A stretch of 64,000 nt of DNA from Bathynomus jamesi (taxonomy: Eukaryota > Arthropoda > Malacostraca > Isopoda > Cirolanidae): positions 62,001 through 126,000 of the forward strand of contig JAJOZX010006151.1 of NCBI GenBank assembly GCA_023014485.1. Reading direction: 5' to 3'. A program made the translations under genes and the position numbers. Shown one piece after another: positions 44,307 to 54,494 of the stretch; the stretch's first letter is position 1, and each line of letters begins with the position of its first letter. The notes under the pieces were generated by a model that did not search any database, was not told where the DNA came from, and worked only from the letters and a program-made list of their open reading frames with translations.

Positions 44307-45105
44307 ATGCACAATCAATTATATACCATTAGAAACATGGCAATGGCAAATCAATTCATACAACCTTGTGGATACTGTAAAAAGGAAACAGATGAATCAG
44401 AAGCATCCCGCTGCGATCTTTGCCAGACCTTAGTCGAATTTAAATGCCTGAGATGGAGCGACGAAGAAATCTCTCTTATAACAGGTGCTGAACAATTGAA
44501 CGGAATCAAGTTATGCAAAAGCTGCATAATCGAAATAAACTCGTTTACGGTTTTAAAGCAGAACGAGACTATGAGGAAAAGGCAAGAGAGTTTATGAATA
44601 GCAAACAGAAAGAAAAATAGAAGGAACGAAGATAATACGAGAGGAAACTGCGAAAAACAAACAGGAAAAAAAAACAGAAAAAGCAGAAATAATATAAATA
44701 AAAGAAGCACCAACAGAGGAAACAGAGGCACAAAACCAAATCCAAAGATCTCAAACAAAGGGCATTAGCAGTAATACGAAAAAACAAGTAGACAATAAAG
44801 AAATCATACTGAAACCACCAAAAACCAAAGGCCCCAAGTAAAAATGGGGAAGAAACTATATGTAAATACTATGTGAAAGGAATTTGCAGATATAAGGGAG
44901 GAGAATGTAACTATTTCTAGAGTAATGGTCACTGCATATTTGGTGGAGAATGCAAATTCTACCATCCGGTCATTTGCAAGACCTACGCATCATATGGAAC
45001 CTGCGGGAACCTGCGGGAACGCATCCATCTCGGAGGACCACACGCGATATCAAAGGACCACGAACTTAAAATGCATAAGGGGCAATGCAAAACAAAGAAC
45101 ATAAA
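44307..45105 (+). pseudogene. CR1-like ORF1 protein with PHD-like and CCCH zinc fingers
   Basis: The first frame (44307-44597) has CGYCKKETDESEASRCDLC, then FKCLRW and KLCKSC, a C4-HC3-like spacing as in PHD fingers used by some non-LTR ORF1 proteins. A basic, Lys-rich stretch follows with stops. Near 44860-45000 another frame shows ICKYYVKGICRYKGGECNY, a stop, then CIFGGECKFYHPVICKTY and YGTC, which are CCCH-type fingers. ORF1 proteins of this kind bind the element's RNA. The frame is broken at least three times. Confidence 0.72.
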
Positions 45106-46330
45106 CATTGTCCTGGCAAATATTCAAGGAATAAAACCGAACAATTCTCTAAATAAAGTTTCGTATCTGAAAGGTTTTATGGACGAAACAAGGGCGGGCA
45201 TCGCATGCCTCACAGAAACACATCGTAAAGATTGCTAAGGAAACTGCGAGAACTGCGAACACTGTATCGATAAGAAAGAACTGCATATCGATGGATTCAA
45301 CTTAGTAAGAGCGGATAGAACAGCGAGACGTAAAGGTGGCTGTGCTATTTATATACATGAGAGGTATATGACAGAGACTGTAGTAAATAAATCCAACAGC
45401 CTCGTGGAAACCCTTGCAGTGAAAATAGAGAAACTAAACGTAGTACTGATAATTATCATCTATAGACCTTCAAACTCTCCAAAGGAAAAATTTTCGGATG
45501 CCATTGATGATATCAGAACCCTAATAAAGTCCGTAAACTCTCCATCCCCTAATATAATACTCTGCGGCGATTTTAATTTCCCATTTGTAAAATACAAAAA
45601 GGTGGGTAGAAATATATTTATACAGCAAGATAAAGGGGGCACAAGAGAGGACCAGGAGCAAGCAAAAGTGCTAATGGCTCTCATAAACGAGTTTATGCTG
45701 ACACAGGATATAACAGAAAATACCAAGAAAAATAACTGCCTAGATCTGGTATTCACAAATAACACGAACTTGATTGCCGATATAAAAATAACTCCAACTA
45801 TTATCTCAAACCACAATATAATCGCGTTATCAACAAATATGGCGATAACTTTAAAAGACAAGACACATACGGAAGGAAGAAGCAAATTTGGGGCTTTTAA
45901 CTTAAACTCCAAGACCATAAATTGGGAAGAAATCAGATCACACATGGCCCAAATAGAGTAGAGAACAGTTTTAGAGAATAAAACAACTGAAGAAATGCTA
46001 ACAACCTTGGAAGAAAAGACGTTGAGAATTTTGGAAAAATATGCTCCGAAAGCACAGCCAAAAGGAAAGAGGAACTGATAAGAGAGGCAAAAGAGAAGAA
46101 TATTCCGCAAAAGAAAGAGAGTAGCGACGAAGTTAGCAAATTGCGGAGACAGCAATATCGGAAAAGTAATAAAAGAAAAATTGGAGAGTATCGATAGGGA
46201 ACTACAAACCCTGTTAAGGGCCATACAGAGAGGGAAGAGGAAAAGGCGGTAGAAGCAATAAAGGAAAATCCAAAATACTTCTACAGCTATGCGAAAAGGA
46301 AAACAAAAACATGCGCTACTATCGGGCCCT
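45106..46330 (+). pseudogene. CR1-like ORF2: apurinic-type endonuclease and linker (copy 2)
   Basis: The endonuclease begins NIVLANIQGIKPNN, with CLTETH (catalytic Glu, about 45205), IYRPSNSP (about 45455), LCGDFNFPFVKY (about 45560) and CLDLVFTNN (about 45735). ISNHNIIAL (about 45805) keeps the final His motif, though the usual SDH reads SNH. A TAA replaces a codon near 45237. The linker with EEIRSHMAQI ends at a TAG near 45958, after which the frame is repeatedly broken. This domain would nick target DNA to prime reverse transcription. Confidence 0.85.
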
Positions 46331-46399
46331 TAAGGAAAGAAAATAATGAACTTACAGACGATCTAAAAGAAATATCTGAGACATTGAGAGCCCAGTATG

Positions 46400-47850
46400 A
46401 ATTGGTCTTCAGTACCCCAAAAAGTGACAAAGCGATACCGGACAAGATGCATTCTTCGAAGAGAATTTGCAAGGAGAATGTATAACAGACTTTGATTTTA
46501 CCCAAGAAGATGTAGCGAGAGCTATAGGATAAATGAAATCACATTCAGCTGCAGGTCCGGACAAATGGAACGCACTATTAATTGAAAACTGGAAAAATGA
46601 AATAGCTACACCCTTATACTGGATATGGAGAAGATCCCTAGACACGGGGGAAATAGCGAGCATCTTGAAAAGAGCAAACATTGTCCCTATATACTGTATA
46701 AAGGAGGGGATAGATCTCAAGCAAAGAACTACTGTATACACCAGTGTCATTGACGTCCCACCTCACCAAAATATTTGAAAGAATAGTCAGAGAGAAAATC
46801 TATGACTTCTTGGAGACACTGGAAATATTCAACAAAAATCAGCACAGATTCCGATTAGGAAGATCATGCCTATCACAACTTATAGAGCATTATAACAATA
46901 TCCCAGATGCACTTGAAGGAAATGAAAACTATGATGTCATATACACGGATTTTGCTAAAGCTTTAGACAAATGCGATCATGGTATAATAGCACATAAAAT
47001 GAAATATATGGGAATAACAGGCAAAGTGGGAAAATGGATCTATAACTTCCTCAGAGAACGACAACAGGTCGTTAAAAATTCAAGGTGTATCATCATCAGA
47101 ATCAAAAGTACGCAGCTCAGTACCACAAGGTACAGTGCTGGCCCCACTCCTGTTCATTGTCATGCTAACAGACATACACAGTGGAGTAAACAGCAACAGT
47201 ATAGTAATTTCCTTTGCGGACGATACAAAGATCAGCAGAAAAATCAGCGATGCAAATGAAGTGGAGGTCTTGCAGAGGGACACAAACAAAATATACACAT
47301 GGTCAGAAGACAAAAATATGACATTTAACACCGAGAAATTTCAGCGCTTGAGATATGGTAGAAATGATGAACTTAAGCAGACTGCATATCATGCTCCAGA
47401 TAGGAAATTCAGAGAACCACGAAAGCGGTCGACTTTGGGGTAATAATGACCGATGATGCCAAATTCGAGACACAAAATCAGATAGCAATAAACAAAGCGA
47501 AAAGAGTTAAGGGACAGGTATTAAGAATGTTCAAAAGGAGGGACAAGACAGTAATGAGTCCCCTGCTGAAAACACTGATTATACCAAAACTTGAATACTG
47601 CTCAGTTTTGACGTCCCCATATAAAAAGGAAGAAACTAATAAACTAGAAGAAACGCAGAGACATTTCACAGCCAAGATTGATGGCTGCAAAGAACTCAAC
47701 TACTGGGAAAGATTACGTAAACTAAATCTGTACTCCCTGGAAAGAAGAAGAAGAGAGGTATACCATAATCTACATATGGAAAATAATCGAAAAACTGGTA
47801 CCAAACCTCAAACTACACCCAATTACCATCCAAACAGCGCTGGAAAATAG
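46400..47850 (+). pseudogene. CR1-like ORF2: reverse transcriptase and C-terminal region (copy 2)
   Basis: Order seen: HSAAGPDKWNALLIENWK (46540), a VPIY..KEG block (46680), LTSHLTKIFERIV (46750), HRFRLGRSCLSQLIEHYNN, DVIYTDFAKALDKCD, then SSVPQGTVLAPLLF in a broken frame (47110-47150) and ISFADDTKISRKI (47200) with the catalytic Ala-Asp-Asp intact. The C-terminal part is AKRVKGQVLRMFKRR ... PKLEYCSVLTSPY and YWERLRKLNLYSLERRRR. Frame changes near 46480, 46725, 47075 and 47430 and a stop near 46530 inactivate it. Confidence 0.86.
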
Positions 47851-48183
47851 GAGAGGCAGAATGTGTAGTGTTCCCAAATTAAAGGGCCAACAAGGGACCT
47901 CCTCAACACTGAAGGAAAACAGCTTGGTTGTCAGGGGGTGAAGACTTTTTAACCAGCTTCCTAAGGACCTCAGAAACGTTACAGGGATCAAAGTTGAAGT
48001 CTTCAAAAGAAGACGATGCCTGGCTCAGGACGGTACCAGATGAACTGGGTGTACGTGGCTATGTGCGGTGGAGAGTGCAAGAGAGCAACTTGCTCCTCCA
48101 CCAAGCCAGGCCTAGAGGCGGGGCCATCAGCTTGACCTTCGTGTGAAGAGAGACCGACGCATGGAACTGCAACGAGGTTAACG

Positions 48184-48185
<2 letters not shown>

Positions 48186-48236
<51 letters not shown>

Positions 48237-48250
48237 ATATATATATAATA
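48186..48250. repeat. (TA)n microsatellite
   Basis: TA run right at the 3' end of the CR1-like copy 2. Confidence 0.96.
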
Positions 48251-48254
48251 ACGC

Positions 48255-49415
48255 CCGCAGAACGTCCATGATCCAACCCAATTCGTAAATGGTTAGCAAA
48301 CTGCCGTAATACAGTTCGAATATACTGTATCATATATATTTTATCTGACATGAGGAAAAACTAGATTCACGAGTGTCCCACTGATTTTCACCCCAAATTA
48401 TACAAATGATTTGTAGATGTCTGTTTCTTACTGTTTGAAGATAAAACCATTTACCCCCTCACTTCTTCAGATATGGTATATCCGTCATACCAAACTATAA
48501 AGTTTAAAACATAAAATGAAATACACGTTCAATTTGGTTTTTTTAGATGTCCTAATTTTTCTCTATTTCTGTATTCATAAAAATTACTACCTTCTCCAGT
48601 AGATTTTAAACTGTTAAGTATAAAATGAAGGTTTTCTCGCGCTTTCTGATTGTCTTCTGATTGGTCGGACTTTCACCATGAAATCGTTAATTTGCAAAAT
48701 TTCTTTACGACAAATTCGTATCTCGTTCATAGATTTGAAAAATGTATGAAGAAATTATTGCGGAATGTTTATCGCTTTGTGTTCAGTGTACGTAATTTTA
48801 TATTAGATATTTATTTAAAACTATCTTATTTTGGTTGCTGCTCCAAACTTTGAACGCTATTGAATTTCATTCTCAATAATATAGCTTAAACTTCCTAACT
48901 GTTAACTCAATATCACTACAAAGCTACACCATATTTTGAATAAAATATATGAATATTCTGAATGTAAAGATTTTTATTAAAAAAATAACGAGAAAGATTA
49001 AATTTAAATTAAATAAAAATTAAAATATAAAGATATATATGTACAGTCAGATACTACATACAGGATTTAAGATCAGTTGATTTATTATTATTAGGTCTAT
49101 ATCCTATATGGCCAACATGTTTTTCCTCTTCCCAGCAATGGAATGTTGCAACAGTGGAACATTCCTTTAGTTCACATCAAAACTATAACTGTTTTTGAAC
49201 TGATATTTCAATTACGATTTAAGTTTTTCCAAGGCCAAGTACGGTATATCATATAATAATAGCTGTCGTATCATTGACGCCTAACTAAGCACTTAAGCAG
49301 AGATTCCAACCATTGCCATAAAAGAAACGATCCCTTTAAAAAGATCTAGCACCACTAGTGAAACCTTTCTTATGACTCGCATTTAATTTATAACACATGA
49401 TTCTTCAGCCCTCAG
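48255..49415. other. Non-coding AT-rich stretch
   Basis: No motif-bearing frame, inverted repeat or RNA gene recognised. Confidence 0.5.

Positions 49416-49416
<1 letters not shown>

Positions 49417-49474
<58 letters not shown>
49417..49474. repeat. (CA)n microsatellite
   Basis: About 29 CA units. Confidence 0.97.
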
Positions 49475-49480
<6 letters not shown>

Positions 49481-49735
49481 TTTTAGTTTTGTATTTTCCT
49501 AAACTGCGTCCGGTAATTTTCAGTGAAAATGTTCATTTGCCGTTATGGGTCATCTCCCGTAGCCGTCCATCTCTTATCTTTCATCGACGCTACATCGAAA
49601 CGCATTCACAAACACTTCAATTCGCGTCTTAATGTTCAGCTGACTTTAATTGAAGCTTAAAAGAATCTTGTTCGGAGTCAGAGAATGCGTCTTCCTCTCG
49701 CAGTAGGTAGTAGATAGATAATTTCCTTTCTCATA

Positions 49736-49740
49736 ATATA

Positions 49741-49833
<93 letters not shown>

Positions 49834-49867
49834 GAGAGGAGAGAGAGAGAGAGAGGAGAGAGATGAG

Positions 49868-49921
<54 letters not shown>
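49736..49921. repeat. Compound (TA)n/(GA)n microsatellite
   Basis: About 90 bp TA with TATT and TAATA breaks, then about 95 bp GA. Confidence 0.97.
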
Positions 49922-49923
<2 letters not shown>

Positions 49924-49924
49924 T

Positions 49925-51583
49925 TATTTATGTAATAATTATCACACTGTCGGCGCAAGATAAGAACGAAATAGCTAATCTAACTTTAATTTTGTTTTTG
50001 TGTAGATTCGCTTCGTATTTATACAATTATTTTAATAGGTTTATCCGTGTTTGTATTTATATTGTGAAGTTAATGTCGGTGTGTAACTTTTATTAGTCTC
50101 GTTTAGTGTCGGCGATGTTGAAATAGGTTTACGATTGAATTTGTACTGTATGGGCACATCTGTAGCCCATTCGTAGCAAGTTTTAATTCTGCATTTGTTA
50201 TTGTTTTCCATTAACTTTAATGAAATTCGTAATACTCATTTTTACCAGTTGTAATTTTTCCGATTTACTTTATTGTATTCACGATCGTCTTAAGTATTTT
50301 GGAGATTTTTTTACATTTTTTATTTATTGTTTGCGATTTCTTTCTCTTTTAGAAAACGAAAGAGTGGAATTGGATATGACCGTCAATTTCCATGACTCGT
50401 TCAAAGAAACGAATTTTTCAGGAGTGGGTAACGGACCCGCTTCTAATTGCCGTTGCAATCGCTTCACTGTTAAAGCATTTGCAGTCCTTTGAAGAGACTT
50501 CCTCTTCCTTTACGAGGATTGTATGGCTGTTTAGCAACGTTGATATATATATAAATATATATATATAATATATATATATGCCGTTGGCACTGTCATTTTA
50601 ATAAATGTCAACATGACAATGACACATTTCATTTTTGACACAGTGATACGTACTTAATTTCAGATTGAGGAATACACTGATTCATTATCAGCTTCTCACA
50701 ATTCCTTGTTTGTGCATGAATAATTTCCTTCTCTGAAGTTTCTTTGTGTGTTTTATTGCGGTTTTTCGTTTGTTCGTCGCATCGTGCTTATTAGTTATTA
50801 ATCGGATGTCTTTTGGACGATAAGTCGTTAAGGGAGGAAAGCGAACAAAGTTTTAAAAGACGATTTCTCGAAGGAACCGAGCAAAATATTTTACGTGTCA
50901 TTCTCTGAGAGTTAAATATAGTTTAAAGCACTTCGCTTATAAGGTTTCGAGAACGTTAATTAAATCCTCGTTCCGAATGTGTACGTACACTCGTGCGAAA
51001 AATGTTCGTTCACCGTTTGTTTGTTTTGTTGACGCGTATGTCTGTGCGCGGTGTGGCATGGATAACGGCGCGCATACACGAGTGTACGAGAGTAAATTGA
51101 CGCTGAAGGTCTGGAATTGTTTCGTAATTATTAGGAAATATAAATGAGTGTCCCGTTTGTGAGCTAAATTATTGTTTATATCGGGAAAGTGGGAGCATTT
51201 TCCATTTCGTAGATGACACAAAGGTTACATTAGGTAAACTCTGCTTCCGTTTCAGCGCCGAAATGCGCTCGCAAAGAACATTTTTGAGGGCACCAACGGT
51301 TACTTTCCTCCATTTTTATAATCCAAACTCGGTGCAAACTTATCGCATTTCAACTTCTTTAAAGTTTGAACAGCAACGGCGACTACGATGGCGACAACGA
51401 GAACAAAAACATTGACAACAACAACGACACAAATTAGTGTCAACAACGTTAATTAGAAGCTCCGTAATGGAAGTGCCGATGCGATACACATTTTTCGGCA
51501 CTTTCCCTTCTCTTCTCGTTTGGCTTCGAGAAGAGAAGGAAAGAGACACGTTTTGTCTCATCTTTAACGGTTTTTGTAGTAAC

Positions 51584-51585
<2 letters not shown>
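49925..51585. other. Non-coding stretch, nothing recognised
   Basis: Moderately AT-rich DNA, with (TA)n at 50543-50580. Short frames lack recognisable motifs. It is one of the longest stretches here without a visible mobile element; a decayed or lineage-specific sequence, or untranslated host DNA, is possible. Confidence 0.45.
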
Positions 51586-51632
<47 letters not shown>

Positions 51633-51634
51633 CA

Positions 51635-52461
51635 CTGTTAGGTGGGGCAATGTACTATCCGAGTGTTTTTGGCTCCTCTTGCGGGGTGAGACAAGGCTCC
51701 TTGCTCTCCCCTATGCTGTTTAATGTGTATTGACGGATTAACTGCTTCACTTAATGAGGCAACAGTAGGATGTTGTATAGATAACACAAGGATAAATAAC
51801 TTAGTTTATGCCGATGATATGGTGTTAATAAGTCCCTCTGTTAAAGGTCTGGATCGGCTACTAAATGTCTGCGAAGTGTATTCGCAGAAACATGATATTC
51901 TTTTTAATGTTACAAAAACTAAGGTTATGCAATTTCATCCTAAAAGCTGTAATCAGCCAGCTGATATGAGGTTTAAAATGAATGGTGAAGTAATTGAGGA
52001 AGTACAAGAGTTTTAAGTATTTGGGTCAAACTATTACCAGCTTCTTGAGTGATGACTCGGATATAAGAAAACAATCTCGAAGCCTGTGTGCTAAAGCGAA
52101 TATGACCATAAGGAACTTTCGTTTCTGTACAAGTGAAGCTAAAGACACTCTTTCGTACTTTCTGCAGTAATATATACGGTCAGCAACTCTGGGTGAATTA
52201 TAAAAAAGGTTCTAGCAGAACCCTAAATTTGCTGTACAACAGGTCTTTTAGACTCTTACATAAATTACCCCCGAGATGCTCAGCTTCGCAAATGTTTGCT
52301 ACCCGCAATGTCCCGAGCTTCCCGGAGGTAACAAGACGTGCTCAACACAGCCTAATGCAAAGAATTAAAAAATCAACCAACCCGATCATCCAAGCTATCC
52401 ATGAGTCCTGCCATTTATCCTCTAAGCTATGGACTTCTTGGTACGAAAACGTCTGTCTGTA
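51635..52461 (+). pseudogene. Reverse transcriptase C-terminal half
   Basis: Seen in order: GVRQGSLLSPMLFNVY (51685-51730), IDGLTASLNEA, NNLVYADDMVLISPS (catalytic YADD, about 51795-51840), NVTKTKVMQF, FKMNGEVIEEVQEF and, after one extra T at about 52013, KYLGQTITSFLSDDSDI. A last frame, 52133-52461, has NLLYNRSFRLLHKLPPRCSA. Breaks lie near 51732, 52013 and 52130. Only the back part of RT and the tail domain remain, so it is a dead-on-arrival copy. Confidence 0.85.
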
Positions 52462-52600
52462 GCTCCACTTAACTTCGACAGTGCAGTATTATTTCTAATC
52501 AATTGTAATTATTTTTATCCTTAGTGTATGAACTGTCATTGTATTAATAATATTTGTCATATGGACTATAGTCTGCCAATAAACCTTTTCATTTCATTTC
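51635..52600 (+). mobile_element. 5'-truncated non-LTR retrotransposon, different clade
   Basis: Begins within RT just after a (TA)n run and ends with CCTTTTCATTTCATTTCAT, a short TTTCA-type tail usual for several LINE clades. The RT differs from the CR1-like copies: YADDMVLISPS and the downstream EFKYLGQTI block. Confidence 0.85.
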
Positions 52601-52611
52601 ATATATATATA

Positions 52612-52634
52612 TAATTATGGGCATCTAATTACTT

Positions 52635-52677
<43 letters not shown>

Positions 52678-52796
52678 AATGAATGATGCAAATCCACAAA
52701 GAAAAGAAAAAATTAAAATATTTTTTCCTTTTCCTTGTGGATTTGCATCATTCATTGAGAGAGAGTACAAAGTAATTAGATGCCCATAATTATAGA
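52612..52796. repeat. Hairpin containing family A repeat arms
   Basis: GAATGAATGATGCAAATCCACA...and its complement (TGTGGATTTGCATCATTCATT) enclose an AT-rich loop. The palindrome extends further: TTATGGGCATCTAATTACTTTGTACTCTCTCTC at the left is mirrored at 52757-52792. It is a long, imperfect palindrome made of the 3' half of family A plus flanking DNA. Confidence 0.8.
52640..52672. repeat. (CT)n microsatellite
   Basis: About 16 CT units; the complement GAGAGAGAG stands at 52757 beyond the next hairpin. Confidence 0.95.
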
Positions 52797-52856
52797 GTGA
52801 AAAGCACCTTCATTTGCACATACTTCCTTAAAAATTAACTTTTAACTTTGCTTGAC

Positions 52857-52899
<43 letters not shown>

Positions 52900-52917
52900 A
52901 TATATATAATATATATA

Positions 52918-53085
52918 TATAAGCAAACAACCACAGGGAAAAGGAAAAAGAAACACGAAATCCGAGCGCTTTCGTGATATATTCACATCTTCAGGGAAAA
53001 CAAGTAATATGTGAATATATCACGAAAGCGCTCGGATTTCGTGTTTCTTTTTCCTTTTCCCTGTGGTTGTTTGCTTATTAATAAG
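52918..53085. repeat. Hammerhead-like short repeat, family B, inverted dimer
   Basis: The segment AAGCAAACAACCACAGGGAA...CACGAAATCCGAGCGCTTTC and its complement occur head to head around a short spacer that includes TCTTCAGGG (complement CCCTGAAGA). Read in either direction it holds TGTGAATATATCAC, GAAAGCGCTCGGATTTCGTG. Flanks are (TA)n and TTAATAAGATCACGTG. Confidence 0.8.
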
Positions 53086-53149
53086 ATCACGTGTTATTCT
53101 GTGATAAGACGGTATATAATTGGTTAGTATGTTGTTGGGTGGGTCCAGT

Positions 53150-53800
53150 GTTAAATGAGCAAGGTAGTGAACAATGAGCATTCTACTGGGGATTGCGAAT
53201 ACAGCTTAACTACACAAAACGACAGTCCACGCAGAAATAATAGCTACTTCGAGCTTCACAAGGTCAGTGAAAAATTATCACGGACAAACTGCAGCAAACG
53301 TAGAAAAATATTTCCAGCAGCAGAAGTCACTTGCCAGCAGAAATACGAACTCGTTCATCAAAGAATTGAGAAACACACTTCGGGATGAGTCCACATTTTC
53401 ACAATTTTCTGGTACTGGCGTGTTCAGGTCTTGCAGCTCCTTGCCATAGTCTTCATCGAAGACTTGAACTATCACAAACCACGGCGTAGTTCGGTCATGA
53501 TTTGGGGTGTGATTTAGGTCGCAAGGCCATAGTTCACAAGTGGTAGTGTTTGAAAGAAATGAAATAGTATCGCAATATTCTTCAAGAGGAACTCTTGACC
53601 AGCTCTCTTGAATGGGAAACCCTTATGGAAGGTGGCTCTCTAGCTTTTGTTAGTAGAAATATACTTGAATCGAGTGTGATCAAGAATAATGCTGACTTTA
53701 TTCTTAATATTAGCCCTGGGCTTTATAAATTAGACTCGTACATTGTTAGAAAGGTGGTGTGTTATTTTGACCGCATTCTTGCCACTTAATTGTTTGCTTT
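53150..53800 (+). other. Coding-like relic, family unknown
   Basis: A 65-codon frame at 53595-53789 (LEWETLMEGGSLAFVSRNIL, then SPGLYKLDSYIVRKVVCYF) ends where a repeated 3' segment begins. Upstream, 53490-53520 reads VMIWGVI in one frame, which is reminiscent of a Tc1 motif but too short to rely on. The frame lies 5' of the family B repeat unit, so it may be the tail of the protein that family B belongs to. Not recognised. Confidence 0.35.
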
Positions 53801-54190
53801 AATTAAATAAATATTATTTTAATAATTAACATTTTTATGCGTACATTTTAATTGTATTATTTCTTTTATACAGTCGTTATGTACTCGATAGTTTAGTAGA
53901 TTTTTGAGCATGTTATCTATTGGAAAAAATTTTTTAGATTGTTTTTAGATATTCGGAATATTCTGGAAGGAGCACGTGACGACGATTGCACCATGTCTTT
54001 TGTTTCCTTAGATTCTTGCCACTTAACTCCCTGTTTTAATTAAATACTGTTTCTAATAACTGTTATAATAATTTTTTTGTGTACATGTTAATTGTCTAAT
54101 TTCCTTTATATAGTTTTTAAGTATTCAATAATTTAGTAGCCTTTAGATTAAGTTATCTATTGGGAAAAAATCTTTAGATTGTTTTATTGT
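53774..54190 (+). repeat. Two direct imperfect repeats of about 180 bp
   Basis: ATTCTTGCCACTTAA, TTTAATTAAATA, TTAATTGT..AATTTC, TTTAGTAG and TTATCTATTGG appear in the same order from 53774 and again from 54012. Both units precede the family B core at 54280. Confidence 0.75.
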
Positions 54191-54224
54191 TGTTTTTAAA
54201 TTGAGTTGCCTATTGGGGAATTTT

Positions 54225-54386
54225 TTCGCTTGTGTATTTAACTCATTTACTTGGTAAATTCTGTCTATTTCTTTCTTGTCCCTGAAGATGTGAATATATC
54301 ACGAAAGCGCTCGGATTTCGTGTTTCCGTTTCCTTTTCCCTGTGGTTGTTTGCTTATTAAAAAGATCACGTGTTGTTCTGTGATTT

Positions 54387-54390
<4 letters not shown>
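54225..54390 (+). repeat. Hammerhead-like short repeat, family B, copy 3 (best)
   Basis: CCCTGAAGATGTGAATATATCACGAAAGCG contains CTGAAGA (CUGANGA), a GTGA-loop-TCAC hairpin and GAAA in hammerhead order. GCTCGGATTTCGTGTTTCC, CCCTGTGGTTGTTTGC and AAGATCACGTGTT follow. CACGAAA can alternatively pair with TTTCGTG. A (TA)n run follows. Confidence 0.7.

Positions 54391-54474
<84 letters not shown>
54390..54474. repeat. (TA)n microsatellite
   Basis: About 85 bp of TA with single-base breaks. Confidence 0.97.
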
Positions 54475-54477
<3 letters not shown>

Positions 54478-54494
54478 TGAAAAACTTAACGTGA

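Larger units (their letters stand above)
44085..48190 (+). mobile_element. CR1-like non-LTR retrotransposon, family 1, copy 2 (most complete)
   Basis: About 4.1 kb with the full order: GC-richer leader (44085-44305), ORF1 with zinc fingers, endonuclease, RT, C-terminal domain, conserved 3' segment and a short AACGAGGT-type tail before a (TA)n run. It is the reference for the truncated copies at 4390 and 54483. Several stops and frameshifts inactivate it. Confidence 0.88.

Noticed and set aside
48125..48160. SINE and CR1-like element sharing a 3' end (AGCTTGACCTTCGT in both)
   Set aside because: The shared word is only 14 bases and lies internally in the SINE, not at its 3' end.
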